From: Alcanivoracaceae bacterium
GTDB lineage: Bacteria > Pseudomonadota > Gammaproteobacteria > Pseudomonadales > Alcanivoracaceae
DNA: 64,000 bases
Direction of reading: 5' to 3'
Assembly: GCA_029210325.1 (NCBI GenBank)
Contig: JARGPU010000001.1
Location: 1,436,126-1,500,125 of the forward strand
Of this stretch, positions 8,939 to 16,605 are shown in pieces. The notes under the pieces are model-generated. The model was not told the DNA's origin and did no database searches. It saw nothing but the letters and a program-made list of their open reading frames with translations. The position numbers were made by a program, and so were the translations under genes. Positions within the stretch are counted from its first letter, which is position 1. Every line of letters starts with the position of its first letter.

Positions 8939-9883
8939 ATGTTGAATCGTCCACGTCGCTGGTTGCGCCAGCTGGCGCATAACCGCTCTGCCATCCGCCG
9001 AGATATTGGGCTGGGCCTGAGTCATGCCCGCTCGCTGCCATTTACCGTGTTCCCGTTACGCCACGAGCCGACGGTGCGCTCCGAGCTTGACCCGCGTAGC
9101 TATAACAGCACCGGCGATATGCTCAATTCCCTTAGCCAGCTGATTATTCCAGCGCAGCGGGATTCCGCCAGTCAGGGCACGCTGGTGGTCAGACCTCAGC
9201 GGGTAACCCGGGAAGAACATAGCTCGCGCTGGTTTTTTATTAATGGCATGGGGACAGCGCCGCCGGTGGCGCTGCTTAACGCCAGCGAGATTGCGCGGAT
9301 TTTTCAGCGCCCGGTACATCTGATTCATACCCCCACCTGGGGATTGGCCCGCGATGTTATGCAATCCGTTACCGCACGCACCCTGCGCAAGGATGGCAAG
9401 CTGTCCCGCCCAGCGGTGTACGTGGTCCAGGATGCGCTGGAAAGACACGATAGGGTGGTGCTGTTTTGCCATTCACAGGGCACCATCGTGGCCAGCTATA
9501 TTGTGCGTAAATTGTTGCGCCATGCGTCCACCCGTGATCTGGTGAAAAAGCTTGAGCTGTACTGTATCGGTGGGGTGTCGGACAGTCTGGAAGTAGACTA
9601 CGAACTATCCCGGGAAGCGGGTCATCCCGTGCCCTATGTGGAACATTTCGCCAATGGCCGGGATTACTTTTCCGAAACCGGTGTGCTGTCCCATCTGGAT
9701 ACCACAGCGGGCACGGTATTTTGTGTGCCGGAGCGCACGGGTCACCTGCTCAACGAGCACTATCTTGCGGGAATTGCCCGTGGCGACTACTGTAACCGTA
9801 GTTCCAGACTGTACCGTTATGTTCGTGGCCGGGAGCCAGGCGAGCAGGACTACATGCCAATTCAGCCGGGGGAACAGTTGTGA
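8939..9883 (+). CDS. Alpha/beta-hydrolase-like protein of unknown substrate
   Basis: A 314-residue protein. After a basic N-terminus (RPRRWLRQLAHNRSAIRRD) it has FFINGMGTAPP, similar to an oxyanion loop, and VVLFCHSQGTIVASY, a nucleophile elbow (His-Ser-Gln-Gly) seen in lipase-like and PGAP1-like hydrolases. A late GHLLNEHYL may hold the catalytic His. No signal peptide is visible. I cannot assign it to a named family. The ATG at 8939 is preferred to an in-frame TTG at 8921. The receiver-GGDEF gene follows after 30 bases, so they may share a transcript. Confidence 0.65.
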   Translation: MLNRPRRWLRQLAHNRSAIRRDIGLGLSHARSLPFTVFPLRHEPTVRSELDPRSYNSTGDMLNSLSQLIIPAQRDSASQGTLVVRPQRVTREEHSSRWFFINGMGTAPPVALLNASEIARIFQRPVHLIHTPTWGLARDVMQSVTARTLRKDGKLSRPAVYVVQDALERHDRVVLFCHSQGTIVASYIVRKLLRHASTRDLVKKLELYCIGGVSDSLEVDYELSREAGHPVPYVEHFANGRDYFSETGVLSHLDTTAGTVFCVPERTGHLLNEHYLAGIARGDYCNRSSRLYRYVRGREPGEQDYMPIQPGEQL

Positions 9884-9913
9884 TTCCTCTAGCCCTGTCA
9901 GGGTTATAACAAG

Positions 9914-11032
9914 ATGACTGATAAAGCCCAGGGGCAGGGAAAGCCGCGTTTAATCATGGTGGATGACTCCAAGGTGATGCGTAGTGCCGCCACTAAAATG
10001 CTCGGTGAGCGTTTTGATGTGGTGGTAGCCGAGAATGGTCAGGAAGGCTGGAAGCAAATTCGTACTGACCAGCAGATCCAGGTGGTGTTTTCGGATCTTT
10101 CCATGCCGGAACTGGATGGTTACGGGTTGCTGGAGAAAATCCGCACCTGCGATGATCCGGGTATCGCCGGTATGCCGGTTATTATCGTTACCGGCGCAGA
10201 AAACGATGAAGCTGCCCGAGAAAAAGCCCTCGACATGGGCGCCACAGATTTTATTACCAAGCCATTTAACTCCACTGATTTGCTGGCCCGGGCAACTGCC
10301 CATGCCAACTATCAGCGCGAGCGTAAGGCACTGGCGCAACAGAGCACTATCGATCCGCTTACCGGTCTTGGCAATCAGCTTTACTTCAATGGCCGCCTGA
10401 AGCAGGAGCTGGCGTTCGCTGCCCGTCAGGGGCATAGCGTATCGCTGGTGCGCGCTGACGTGGATGCGTTCAATAAACTGTTTATCAAAGTTGGCAAGGA
10501 AGCGGCGGATGCCGTGCTCAAGGATGTCGCCAAGGTGATGAATGGTCTGATCCGTAAGGAAGATACCGCCGCACGTATCGGTTTGTCCCAGTTCGCCGTA
10601 TTGCTGCCCACCGCGGATGCGGCGGGTGCGGCGATTTTTGCCAATCGCTTGTGCCGGCTGGTGCGTGAATCCGCCACCGATTACAAGGGCCACCGCCTCG
10701 CCGTTACCCTGTCAATTGGTGTGCTTTGCCCGGAGCCACACCCTGGTGCTACGCCGCGCTCGGTTATAGAAGAAGCTAATTTAGTGCTCAAGGCGGCGGT
10801 CGACGCTGGCGGCAATATGGTTATGACGGAAGCTGAGCTGCGCGAGAAGACAGCTCTGCCGTCTTCACCACAGCAGCCGTCTGAAGGCGCCGCGCCGCGC
10901 AGTGCACCAATGAATGTTGAAAAAGCTTTGGCTCTGCTGGCTGAAGGCAAGGATGATGCGGTGCGCCCCCATTTGTCTGCTCTTAAGGCCCGGTTGATGC
11001 CGCTGCTCAAGTTGATGCAGGAAAAGTCGTGA
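9914..11032 (+). CDS. Receiver-GGDEF protein with a degenerate GGDEF site
   Basis: A 372-residue two-domain signalling protein. The receiver (about 10-130) has MVDDS, phospho-acceptor Asp61 in FSDLSMPELDG, Thr93 and Lys116 in ITKPF, so it should still be phosphorylated. The GGDEF domain begins with DPLTGLGN (147-154) and has VRADVDAF with the metal-binding Asp pair region, but the signature reads GLSQF at 223-227 instead of GGDEF. Loss of the catalytic acidic residues means diguanylate cyclase activity is unlikely. It may bind GTP or c-di-GMP, or act by contact. About 70 extra residues follow. Its stop overlaps the GTG start of the next gene by four bases. Confidence 0.88.
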   Translation: MTDKAQGQGKPRLIMVDDSKVMRSAATKMLGERFDVVVAENGQEGWKQIRTDQQIQVVFSDLSMPELDGYGLLEKIRTCDDPGIAGMPVIIVTGAENDEAAREKALDMGATDFITKPFNSTDLLARATAHANYQRERKALAQQSTIDPLTGLGNQLYFNGRLKQELAFAARQGHSVSLVRADVDAFNKLFIKVGKEAADAVLKDVAKVMNGLIRKEDTAARIGLSQFAVLLPTADAAGAAIFANRLCRLVRESATDYKGHRLAVTLSIGVLCPEPHPGATPRSVIEEANLVLKAAVDAGGNMVMTEAELREKTALPSSPQQPSEGAAPRSAPMNVEKALALLAEGKDDAVRPHLSALKARLMPLLKLMQEKS

Positions 11033-11547
11033 AGGTAGAGCGTTATCAGGATTACCCGCTGGCCGCGGACAAGTTGCTCGAAGTACTAACCGATCGCCAG
11101 TTTTTCGAAGCCCGGCACACCATGTCCGGTGCGGCGGATTTCCATTTCGATGCTTTTGGCGAGCAGCATGACGGCTTTCTGATCCGGATTCTGCGCGATA
11201 TTGATATCCCCATGGATAAGGTGCCGTCCTTTGCTCGCCGCTTTATCGGTAACAACAAAACACTGGTTCAGGAGTTTCTCTGGGTTGAGCGCAAGCGTCA
11301 GCCTTACCGGGCCCATTATCGATTTGCCCTTGGCAAAGTGCCGGTGGAGGTACACGGTGCGGTGACTATCACCGAACGTGACGGCATGGCCCAGCAGCAC
11401 ATGCTGGTTGAGGTGCACAGCACGGTGCCACTGATTGGCAGCAAGCTGGCGGCCATGGTGGGTGAGCGCGTCGACAAGGCGCTGGACTCTGATTATCGCG
11501 CCACGCTCAAGTATCTGCGTCAGCAGGGACTGATCAGCGACTCCTGA
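11029..11547 (+). CDS. DUF2505 family protein (SRPBCC-like lipid-binding fold)
   Basis: A 172-residue protein starting with GTG, overlapping the previous stop codon (GTGA). The opening residues (YPLAADKLLEVLTDRQFFEARH) and the alternating strand pattern that follows fit DUF2505, which belongs to the START/SRPBCC hydrophobic-ligand fold. The C-terminal helix (GSKLAAMVGERVDKALDSDY) also matches. No signal peptide or catalytic motif is seen. Tight coupling with the receiver-GGDEF gene and closeness to an acyl-CoA dehydrogenase suggest a role in lipid handling or its control. This is inference. Confidence 0.75.
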   Translation: MKVERYQDYPLAADKLLEVLTDRQFFEARHTMSGAADFHFDAFGEQHDGFLIRILRDIDIPMDKVPSFARRFIGNNKTLVQEFLWVERKRQPYRAHYRFALGKVPVEVHGAVTITERDGMAQQHMLVEVHSTVPLIGSKLAAMVGERVDKALDSDYRATLKYLRQQGLISDS

Positions 11548-11587
11548 AAAGCCAACATTTTCCTAATCCTGCATGGGGTAGATGGTC

Positions 11588-13384
11588 ATGCCGCAGTACA
11601 AGGCACCGCTTCGCGAAATCCGTTTTCTGGTTCACAACGTTCTCGACTTTCCTGCCCATTATGCAGCTTCCGGCCATGCAGAAATCGGTGCTGATCTGAT
11701 TGATCCGGTGCTTGAGGAAGCGGCCCGTTTCTGTGAGAACGTGCTGGCTCCCACCTATCGTGATGGCGATGAAATCGGCACCCATCTGGTGGACGGACGG
11801 GTCAAGACACCGGACTCCTACAAGGCGGCCTGGCGCGGCCTGACCGAGGGTCAGTGGGCTGGCATCAGCAGTGATCCGGAGCTGGGTGGTCAGGGCTTGC
11901 CGCATAGCCTTGGAATGATCTTCCACGACATGGCAGAGTCCGCTAATCAGCCCTGGTGCGCACTTTTTACCTTGACACAGGGTGCCGTACGAGCCATTGA
12001 GGCCCATGCAGATGACTCCCTGAAGCAGAAATATTTGCCGCCTATGATTGCCGGGGAATGGACCGGCTCGATGATGCTCACCGAGGCCCACGCCGGCTCT
12101 GATCTGGGCTTGCTGCGCACCCGTGCCGAGCCTGCCGATGATGGCAGCTACCGTATTACCGGTGAGAAAATTTTCATCACATGGGCGGATCAGGACATCA
12201 CCGAGAACATTATTCATTTGGTGCTGGCCAAACTGCCCGACGCCCCGGCGGGCCCGAAAGGTATTTCCCTTTTTCTGGTACCTCAGGTGCTGGTTGATGA
12301 GCAGGGTAATCTGGGCAAACGCAACACCGTTAGCGTTGCCAAGATTGAAGAGAAGATGGGCCTGAAATCGTCGCCCACCGGGGTGATTAATCTGGATGGT
12401 GCCGCCGGCTGGTTGGTTGGTAAACCGCACAACGGTCTGGCGGCCATGTTTACCATGATGAACTGTGCCCGCCTTGATGTGGCCTTTGAAGGGATGAGTC
12501 TGGCGGAGCTGTCCCGTCAGGGAGCGGTGGAGTATGCCCGTGAGCGTTTGCAGATGCGCGCCCCGTCCGGTGCGGTGTATCCCGACAAGCCGGCGGACCC
12601 GATCATCGTTCATCCTGACGTACGACGCATGCTGCTGACCCAGAAAGCCCTGGTAGAAGGGTGCCGGATGCTGGGTTATTTCACCGCGATGCAGCTTGAT
12701 ACGTCGTTGCATGGTGAAGGTGAAGCTCAGCAGAAGGCGGATCAGTTGGTGGCGTTGCTGACGCCAATCTGTAAGGGGTTCTTTACCGAGCGCGGCAGTG
12801 AAGTGGCTGATCTGGGTATCCAGTGCTTCGGTGGACATGGCTATATTCGTGAGCATGGCATGGAGCAGATTGCCCGTGACGTGCGCATTACCCGAATCTA
12901 TGAAGGTACCAATGGTATTCAGGCCATTGACCTGATGCGCCGCAAGGTTATCGGTTCCGAGCGACGTCTGCTGGATCTGTTGCTTGAACAGATCAATAGT
13001 TTCTGTGCGGCCAACGCCAATCATCAACAAGCCGGCGAGCTGGTCGGCACGGCCGCCGCGGTGGCGGCGCAGTGGAGTGAGTTGACCGATCAGCTCATTG
13101 CCGGCGGCCGGCTTGATCCCGCCCTGCCCATGTCCGCCGCATTCGAGTACATGGAATACTCCGGTTATGCCTGTCTGGCCTGGTGCTGGGCAAAGATGGC
13201 GGTGGTGGCTGCCGATATGCTGGCGGCGGGGCAGGGTGACGCGGCCTTCCTGCAGTCTCGTCTGGAGACGGCCAAGTTCTATATGGCGCGGGTATTGCCT
13301 CGCACCGAGTCCTTGCGTGCCAGCATGATGGCTGGGCCGGACACCCTGTCCGGGATGGAGGATGAACAGTTCTTTATGCCGTAA
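11588..13384 (+). CDS. Acyl-CoA dehydrogenase, large FadE/DmdC-like type
   Basis: A 598-residue flavoprotein. It opens with MPQYKAPLREIRF, the N-terminus typical of the long acyl-CoA dehydrogenases related to DmdC. FAD and substrate motifs include SMMLTEAHAGSDLG, ITGEKIFIT and IQCFGGHGYIREHGMEQIARDVRITRIYEGTNGIQ (quoted in parts: GGHGY, RDVRI, YEGTNGIQ). The catalytic Glu should be the one in YEGTNG. A helical C-terminal extension follows residue 460. The reaction is alpha,beta-oxidation of an acyl-CoA in fatty-acid degradation. I choose the ATG at 11588, nine bases after GGGG, over one two codons upstream at 11582. The gene converges on the SDR gene with 14 bases between. Confidence 0.92.
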   Translation: MPQYKAPLREIRFLVHNVLDFPAHYAASGHAEIGADLIDPVLEEAARFCENVLAPTYRDGDEIGTHLVDGRVKTPDSYKAAWRGLTEGQWAGISSDPELGGQGLPHSLGMIFHDMAESANQPWCALFTLTQGAVRAIEAHADDSLKQKYLPPMIAGEWTGSMMLTEAHAGSDLGLLRTRAEPADDGSYRITGEKIFITWADQDITENIIHLVLAKLPDAPAGPKGISLFLVPQVLVDEQGNLGKRNTVSVAKIEEKMGLKSSPTGVINLDGAAGWLVGKPHNGLAAMFTMMNCARLDVAFEGMSLAELSRQGAVEYARERLQMRAPSGAVYPDKPADPIIVHPDVRRMLLTQKALVEGCRMLGYFTAMQLDTSLHGEGEAQQKADQLVALLTPICKGFFTERGSEVADLGIQCFGGHGYIREHGMEQIARDVRITRIYEGTNGIQAIDLMRRKVIGSERRLLDLLLEQINSFCAANANHQQAGELVGTAAAVAAQWSELTDQLIAGGRLDPALPMSAAFEYMEYSGYACLAWCWAKMAVVAADMLAAGQGDAAFLQSRLETAKFYMARVLPRTESLRASMMAGPDTLSGMEDEQFFMP

Positions 13385-13398
13385 CTGGCAGTCGGTGA

Positions 13399-14202
13399 TT
13401 AGCGCCGCAACTTTTTGCCCAGCGCTTCCATGGACTGAAAGAACTTTTCCGGGAACCAGCGTTTTTGCCGCCAGGCTTTTTTAGCTGGCGTGTGCGGAAT
13501 AACCAGAAACTCTTTTTTGTGCACTGCCTTCCAGATCGCCACTGCGATCTCTTCGGCGGTCATGTCATTGTTTTCCAGTAGACGCTCAAAGCGGGCCCGG
13601 GTTACCGGGTCCGGCGTGCGCAGGGACTCGCCCAGATTGGTGCGGAAGAATGAAGGACACACCACCGTGACCTGAATATTCAGCGGTGCCAGCTCACTGC
13701 GCAGGGTTTCCGACAGGCTCACCACGCCGGCTTTGGCAACGTTGTAGCTGGCCATGCCCGGCGGCGGAGTTAGCCCGGCCATGGAAGCAATATTGACGAT
13801 CTGGCCGAAGCCCTGACGTTTCATCTCGGTGATCGCCATGCGGCTACCGCGAACCACGCCCATCAGGTTGATGTCCAGCAACCAATGCCAGTCATCATCG
13901 CCGAGAGACTCAAATAGACCGGCACCGGCTACGCCTGCGTTGTTGATCATCACATCCAGCCGGCCCCAGCGCCGCGCAACTCTCTGGACAGCGTTACGCA
14001 GGTCTTTTTCGTCGCGCACGTCGCAGTGCGTGAACATGCAGTCCACGCCCTGTTCGGCCAGCGCCTGACGTGCCTGTTCACCACGGGCATCGTGGATGTC
14101 GGCAATGGCGACCCGGTAATGGCGGTTACCAGCCTCGCGGGCCAAGGCAAGGCCCAGGCCGCTGGCGCCGCCGGTGATCAATACTGTTCGTGTCTCAGCC
14201 AA
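13399..14202 (-). CDS. Short-chain dehydrogenase/reductase (classical SDR)
   Basis: A 267-residue NAD(P)-dependent oxidoreductase. TGGASGLG (10-17) binds the cofactor, NNAG is at 87-90, and the catalytic residues are Ser140 (NIAS), Tyr153 and Lys157 (YNVAK). The Asp at the end of strand two (AIADIHD) suggests NAD preference. A basic C-terminal tail (KKAWRQKRWFPEKFF) follows the fold. The start appears to be TTG with GGGGAG five bases upstream, since no ATG fits. The substrate is unknown; the neighbours point to lipid or alcohol metabolism. It is divergent from the small membrane-protein gene at 14368. Confidence 0.85.
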   Translation of the reverse strand: MAETRTVLITGGASGLGLALAREAGNRHYRVAIADIHDARGEQARQALAEQGVDCMFTHCDVRDEKDLRNAVQRVARRWGRLDVMINNAGVAGAGLFESLGDDDWHWLLDINLMGVVRGSRMAITEMKRQGFGQIVNIASMAGLTPPPGMASYNVAKAGVVSLSETLRSELAPLNIQVTVVCPSFFRTNLGESLRTPDPVTRARFERLLENNDMTAEEIAVAIWKAVHKKEFLVIPHTPAKKAWRQKRWFPEKFFQSMEALGKKLRR

Positions 14203-14287
14203 CTGCGCTCCCCGGGGCTGGTGGACAAGGGTCGGAAGTGTGCCGTAATGCCCCCCGGCAGGCCAAGCTTGTCCGGGTCAAAATAAT

Positions 14288-14345
14288 TTGTGAACAGGTG
14301 TTGACTAATGTCTGCCTCAGATATATTGTGCACACATGTTCACAA
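14288..14345 (+). promoter_or_regulatory. Promoter flanked by a palindromic operator pair
   Basis: A good sigma-70 promoter reads TTGACT (14301-14306), 17 bases, then TATTGT (14324-14329). It is bracketed by a perfect 9-base inverted repeat, TTGTGAACA (14288-14296) and TGTTCACAA (14337-14345). A third self-complementary octamer TGTGCACA (14327-14334) overlaps the -10 box. This arrangement suggests repressor sites controlling the small membrane-protein gene, whose AAGGAG ribosome site begins at 14355. The divergent SDR gene could share the control. The regulator is not identified. Confidence 0.65.
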
Positions 14346-14367
14346 GTTAACAGCAAGGAGATACACC

Positions 14368-14595
14368 ATGAATAACCTCAAGGCAAAGACAATTGGCCGT
14401 GATCTGGTGGAACTGGTACTGCTGTCATTGGCGCTGGTTTCTCTGATGGTTCTGCTGCAGGGCGAGCCTGACTTCCTGCGCATCCCACTGATGTTGGGTC
14501 TGGCTCTGGCCATTCCGTCAGTCGCTAGCGCTGCCATCAAGCTGCGCCGGGACGTACAGGATAGCTGGCACAACGACGATCACCATCACGCCTGA
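14368..14595 (+). CDS. Small inner-membrane protein of unknown function
   Basis: A 75-residue protein with two hydrophobic segments (about residues 12-29 and 37-56) separated by a short GEPDFLR loop, and a His/Asp-rich C-terminus (HNDDHHHA). The ATG at 14368 has an ideal AAGGAG eight bases before it; an in-frame extension from 14308 would begin inside the promoter and is rejected. It is preceded by the palindrome-flanked promoter and followed by a strong terminator hairpin, so it forms its own regulated unit. I do not recognise a family. The His/Asp tail could bind metal, but that is a guess. Confidence 0.7.
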   Translation: MNNLKAKTIGRDLVELVLLSLALVSLMVLLQGEPDFLRIPLMLGLALAIPSVASAAIKLRRDVQDSWHNDDHHHA

Positions 14596-14601
14596 AATCG
14601 G

Positions 14602-14630
14602 TCAGCGGGGGTAGTCACTACCCCCGCTGA
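14602..14630. terminator. Perfect hairpin, two-way terminator
   Basis: A 13-base stem with a 3-base TCA loop (TCAGCGGGGGTAG against CTACCCCCGCTGA) lies just after the small membrane-protein stop and covers the last codons and stop of the convergent symporter gene. Its position between convergent genes and GC-rich perfect stem fit a bidirectional intrinsic terminator, though only a short T-rich stretch follows on the plus side. Confidence 0.75.
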
Positions 14631-15958
14631 TTCATTTGGTGACGCTGCTCCATTTCGCTAACAGGTACATCAAGAATCCCTTCTTCGCCTTCGCTACGGC
14701 CGATAATCACCGCGCCAACGCTATCCCCCCATATATTCACCGCTGTACGGGCCATATCCAGAATCCGGTCGGTGGCCAGAATCAGGCCAATGGCTTCTGC
14801 AGGCAGGCCAACGGTGGTCAGAATCAGGGTAATCGCCACCAGACTTGCGGATGGAATCCCGGCCACGCCAATGGACGTCAGGATAGCCACCACCACAATT
14901 AATGCCTGACTGCTAAGGCTCAGGTCCAGCCCGTAGGCCTGGGCGATAAAAAGCACCGCGGCACATTCATACAGGGCAGTACCATCCATGTTGACGGTGG
15001 CGCCAAGCGGTAAAACGAAACTGGTAGTGCGATTGGATACTCCAGCGCGTTGTTCCGTGCACTCCATGGTTAAGGGCAAGGTGGCGGAGGAGCTGGCACT
15101 GGAGAAGGCGGTCAGTAGCGCGGGGGTCATGGCCTGAATATGGCGGCCCGGCGAACGTCTAGCCAGTAGCCGGATCAGGATGGGCAGCACAACAAAGGCG
15201 TGAATAAAAAGTGCAATCAGTACAGTGAAGAAAAACCAGGCTAGCGGTTCAATGGCGTCATAACCGGTTTGCGTCACCGTACGGGCGATTAGTGCATATA
15301 CGCCAATCGGGGCGAAGCGCACGATAAACAGGGTGATGGCGACCATGGTGTCATAAAAGCCGACGATCACCTGCTTAAGTGTTTCCGCTGCCTGCCCCTG
15401 CTGATTACGCAGGAACATGCCAAACAGAATGGAAAATACGATCAGGCCAAGCAGCTGTCCTTCGGCGCCAGCCTGAATAATGTTTGGCGGGAAAAGCTGC
15501 AGAATAATTCCGGCAAAGTCACCCGCGCCACGTTCTGCCATGCCGGCCACTACCGCATCCGTCTGAGTGGCCAGACCAAGGCGCTCGCCTGCGGGCTGAC
15601 CGTCAACGATGCCCGGTGTCATGACATTGAATAGCACTAGTGCCGTCAGCACCGCCAGTGTGGTGGTGGCGAAGTACCAGGTCAGCGTTTTGATGCCCAG
15701 TCGACCAAGGTCACGGCCACCGGCCATATTGATCATGGCGGCAATCAGCGCGCTGGTGATCAGTGGCACCACTACCATTTTCAGGGCGTTGACAAACAGG
15801 CTGCCGACGGTGTCGTGAATGGCAAGCAGTTGAATGCCAAACAACCGGGTGTCCGCGCTAGTCAGCGCACCCACTACGGCGCCAAGAATCAGAGCGATAA
15901 AGATCTGATTGTGAAAACGCAATGTATGCCTCCTGATCGACTTGCCATCCCTGGCCAT
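14618..15958 (-). CDS. Dicarboxylate/amino acid:cation symporter (DAACS, GltP/DctA-like)
   Basis: A 446-residue inner-membrane symporter with about eight transmembrane helices and two re-entrant hairpins. The serine-rich hairpin (SSASSSATLP) and the NMDGT motif in GATVNMDGTALY are the diagnostic transport-site elements. Later ILTSIGVAGIPSAS and the ATDRILDMARTAVN segment with its substrate-binding Asp/Arg complete the family pattern. It would take up glutamate, aspartate or C4-dicarboxylates with H+ or Na+; the exact substrate is not resolved. The stop codon sits inside the terminator hairpin. The unknown gene upstream ends 17 bases before its start, so amtB transcripts could read into it. 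Confidence 0.9.
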   Translation of the reverse strand: MARDGKSIRRHTLRFHNQIFIALILGAVVGALTSADTRLFGIQLLAIHDTVGSLFVNALKMVVVPLITSALIAAMINMAGGRDLGRLGIKTLTWYFATTTLAVLTALVLFNVMTPGIVDGQPAGERLGLATQTDAVVAGMAERGAGDFAGIILQLFPPNIIQAGAEGQLLGLIVFSILFGMFLRNQQGQAAETLKQVIVGFYDTMVAITLFIVRFAPIGVYALIARTVTQTGYDAIEPLAWFFFTVLIALFIHAFVVLPILIRLLARRSPGRHIQAMTPALLTAFSSASSSATLPLTMECTEQRAGVSNRTTSFVLPLGATVNMDGTALYECAAVLFIAQAYGLDLSLSSQALIVVVAILTSIGVAGIPSASLVAITLILTTVGLPAEAIGLILATDRILDMARTAVNIWGDSVGAVIIGRSEGEEGILDVPVSEMEQRHQMNQRG

Positions 15959-15975
15959 GATGTCGCAACAGATGG

Positions 15976-16605
15976 CTAGAGTAGCTGACTGATGGCTCGC
16001 GTCAGCGTCGGATTGTTTTGTTGGGCCAAATTCGCAGCCCGTGCTAACAGGCGGTCTGCTTCAACCGGACCGACCCGCTCGCAGAGTACCACATAGCAGC
16101 GATTAACGATGGCTCGCAGCAGCGCAGTGTCACATTGAACAGGTTGCAATGTGTCCTTGTCACCAAGCCAGCGTTGCAGTGCGACCAGCAGGGACTTGGG
16201 CAGTTTGCGTACATCCAGACTGGCCAGCATATCCAGCCGCATATGGTACTGGGTGTCTTTCGGCATGACCTCAAACAGGGCAAGCATCAGGACGCTGAAT
16301 CCAGAGCCCTCGTTAGTATCATTAGCCGCCGGAGTGGTGCTTTGCCGGTGTTGTAACGGGTCCGGCAACAGCGAATTGGCGGGCATGCTCAATGCCTGCA
16401 CCAGGCTGAGCAGAATATCTGCACGGCGACTGCGCAGATCCGCATCTTTACATAGCTCGGCAACAAAACGCTGCAGAGTAAAACGTGGTGCGGTGGCAAA
16501 ATGATTTTCCCAATGCATCAGGGCATCGAGCAGGGCGTCATCATCCATGTACGGTTTCAGGCCGGTGTATATAGCGCGGCGACGCAGGGCAATATCGTTA
16601 CTCAT
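15976..16605 (-). CDS. Hypothetical protein co-transcribed with amtB
   Basis: A 209-residue soluble protein that I do not recognise. It has no signal peptide or transmembrane helix and appears mostly helical. A Ser/Thr/Asn-rich stretch (about 85-105) separates an N-terminal half with a TERB-like or helical-repeat look from a C-terminal half (LLRAIVNRCYVVLCERVGPVEADRLL). Its ATG overlaps the amtB stop by one base (TAATG), so it is almost certainly translated from the amtB message and shares its nitrogen control. It stands where glnK is often linked to amtB but has no PII features. Confidence 0.6.
   Translation of the reverse strand: MSNDIALRRRAIYTGLKPYMDDDALLDALMHWENHFATAPRFTLQRFVAELCKDADLRSRRADILLSLVQALSMPANSLLPDPLQHRQSTTPAANDTNEGSGFSVLMLALFEVMPKDTQYHMRLDMLASLDVRKLPKSLLVALQRWLGDKDTLQPVQCDTALLRAIVNRCYVVLCERVGPVEADRLLARAANLAQQNNPTLTRAISQLL

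Noticed and set aside
11534-13030. A 498-codon open frame on the minus strand opposite the acyl-CoA dehydrogenase gene
   Set aside because: Its translation has no family character, and the plus-strand frame is a complete, well-conserved enzyme. Long antisense frames are common in GC-rich genes.
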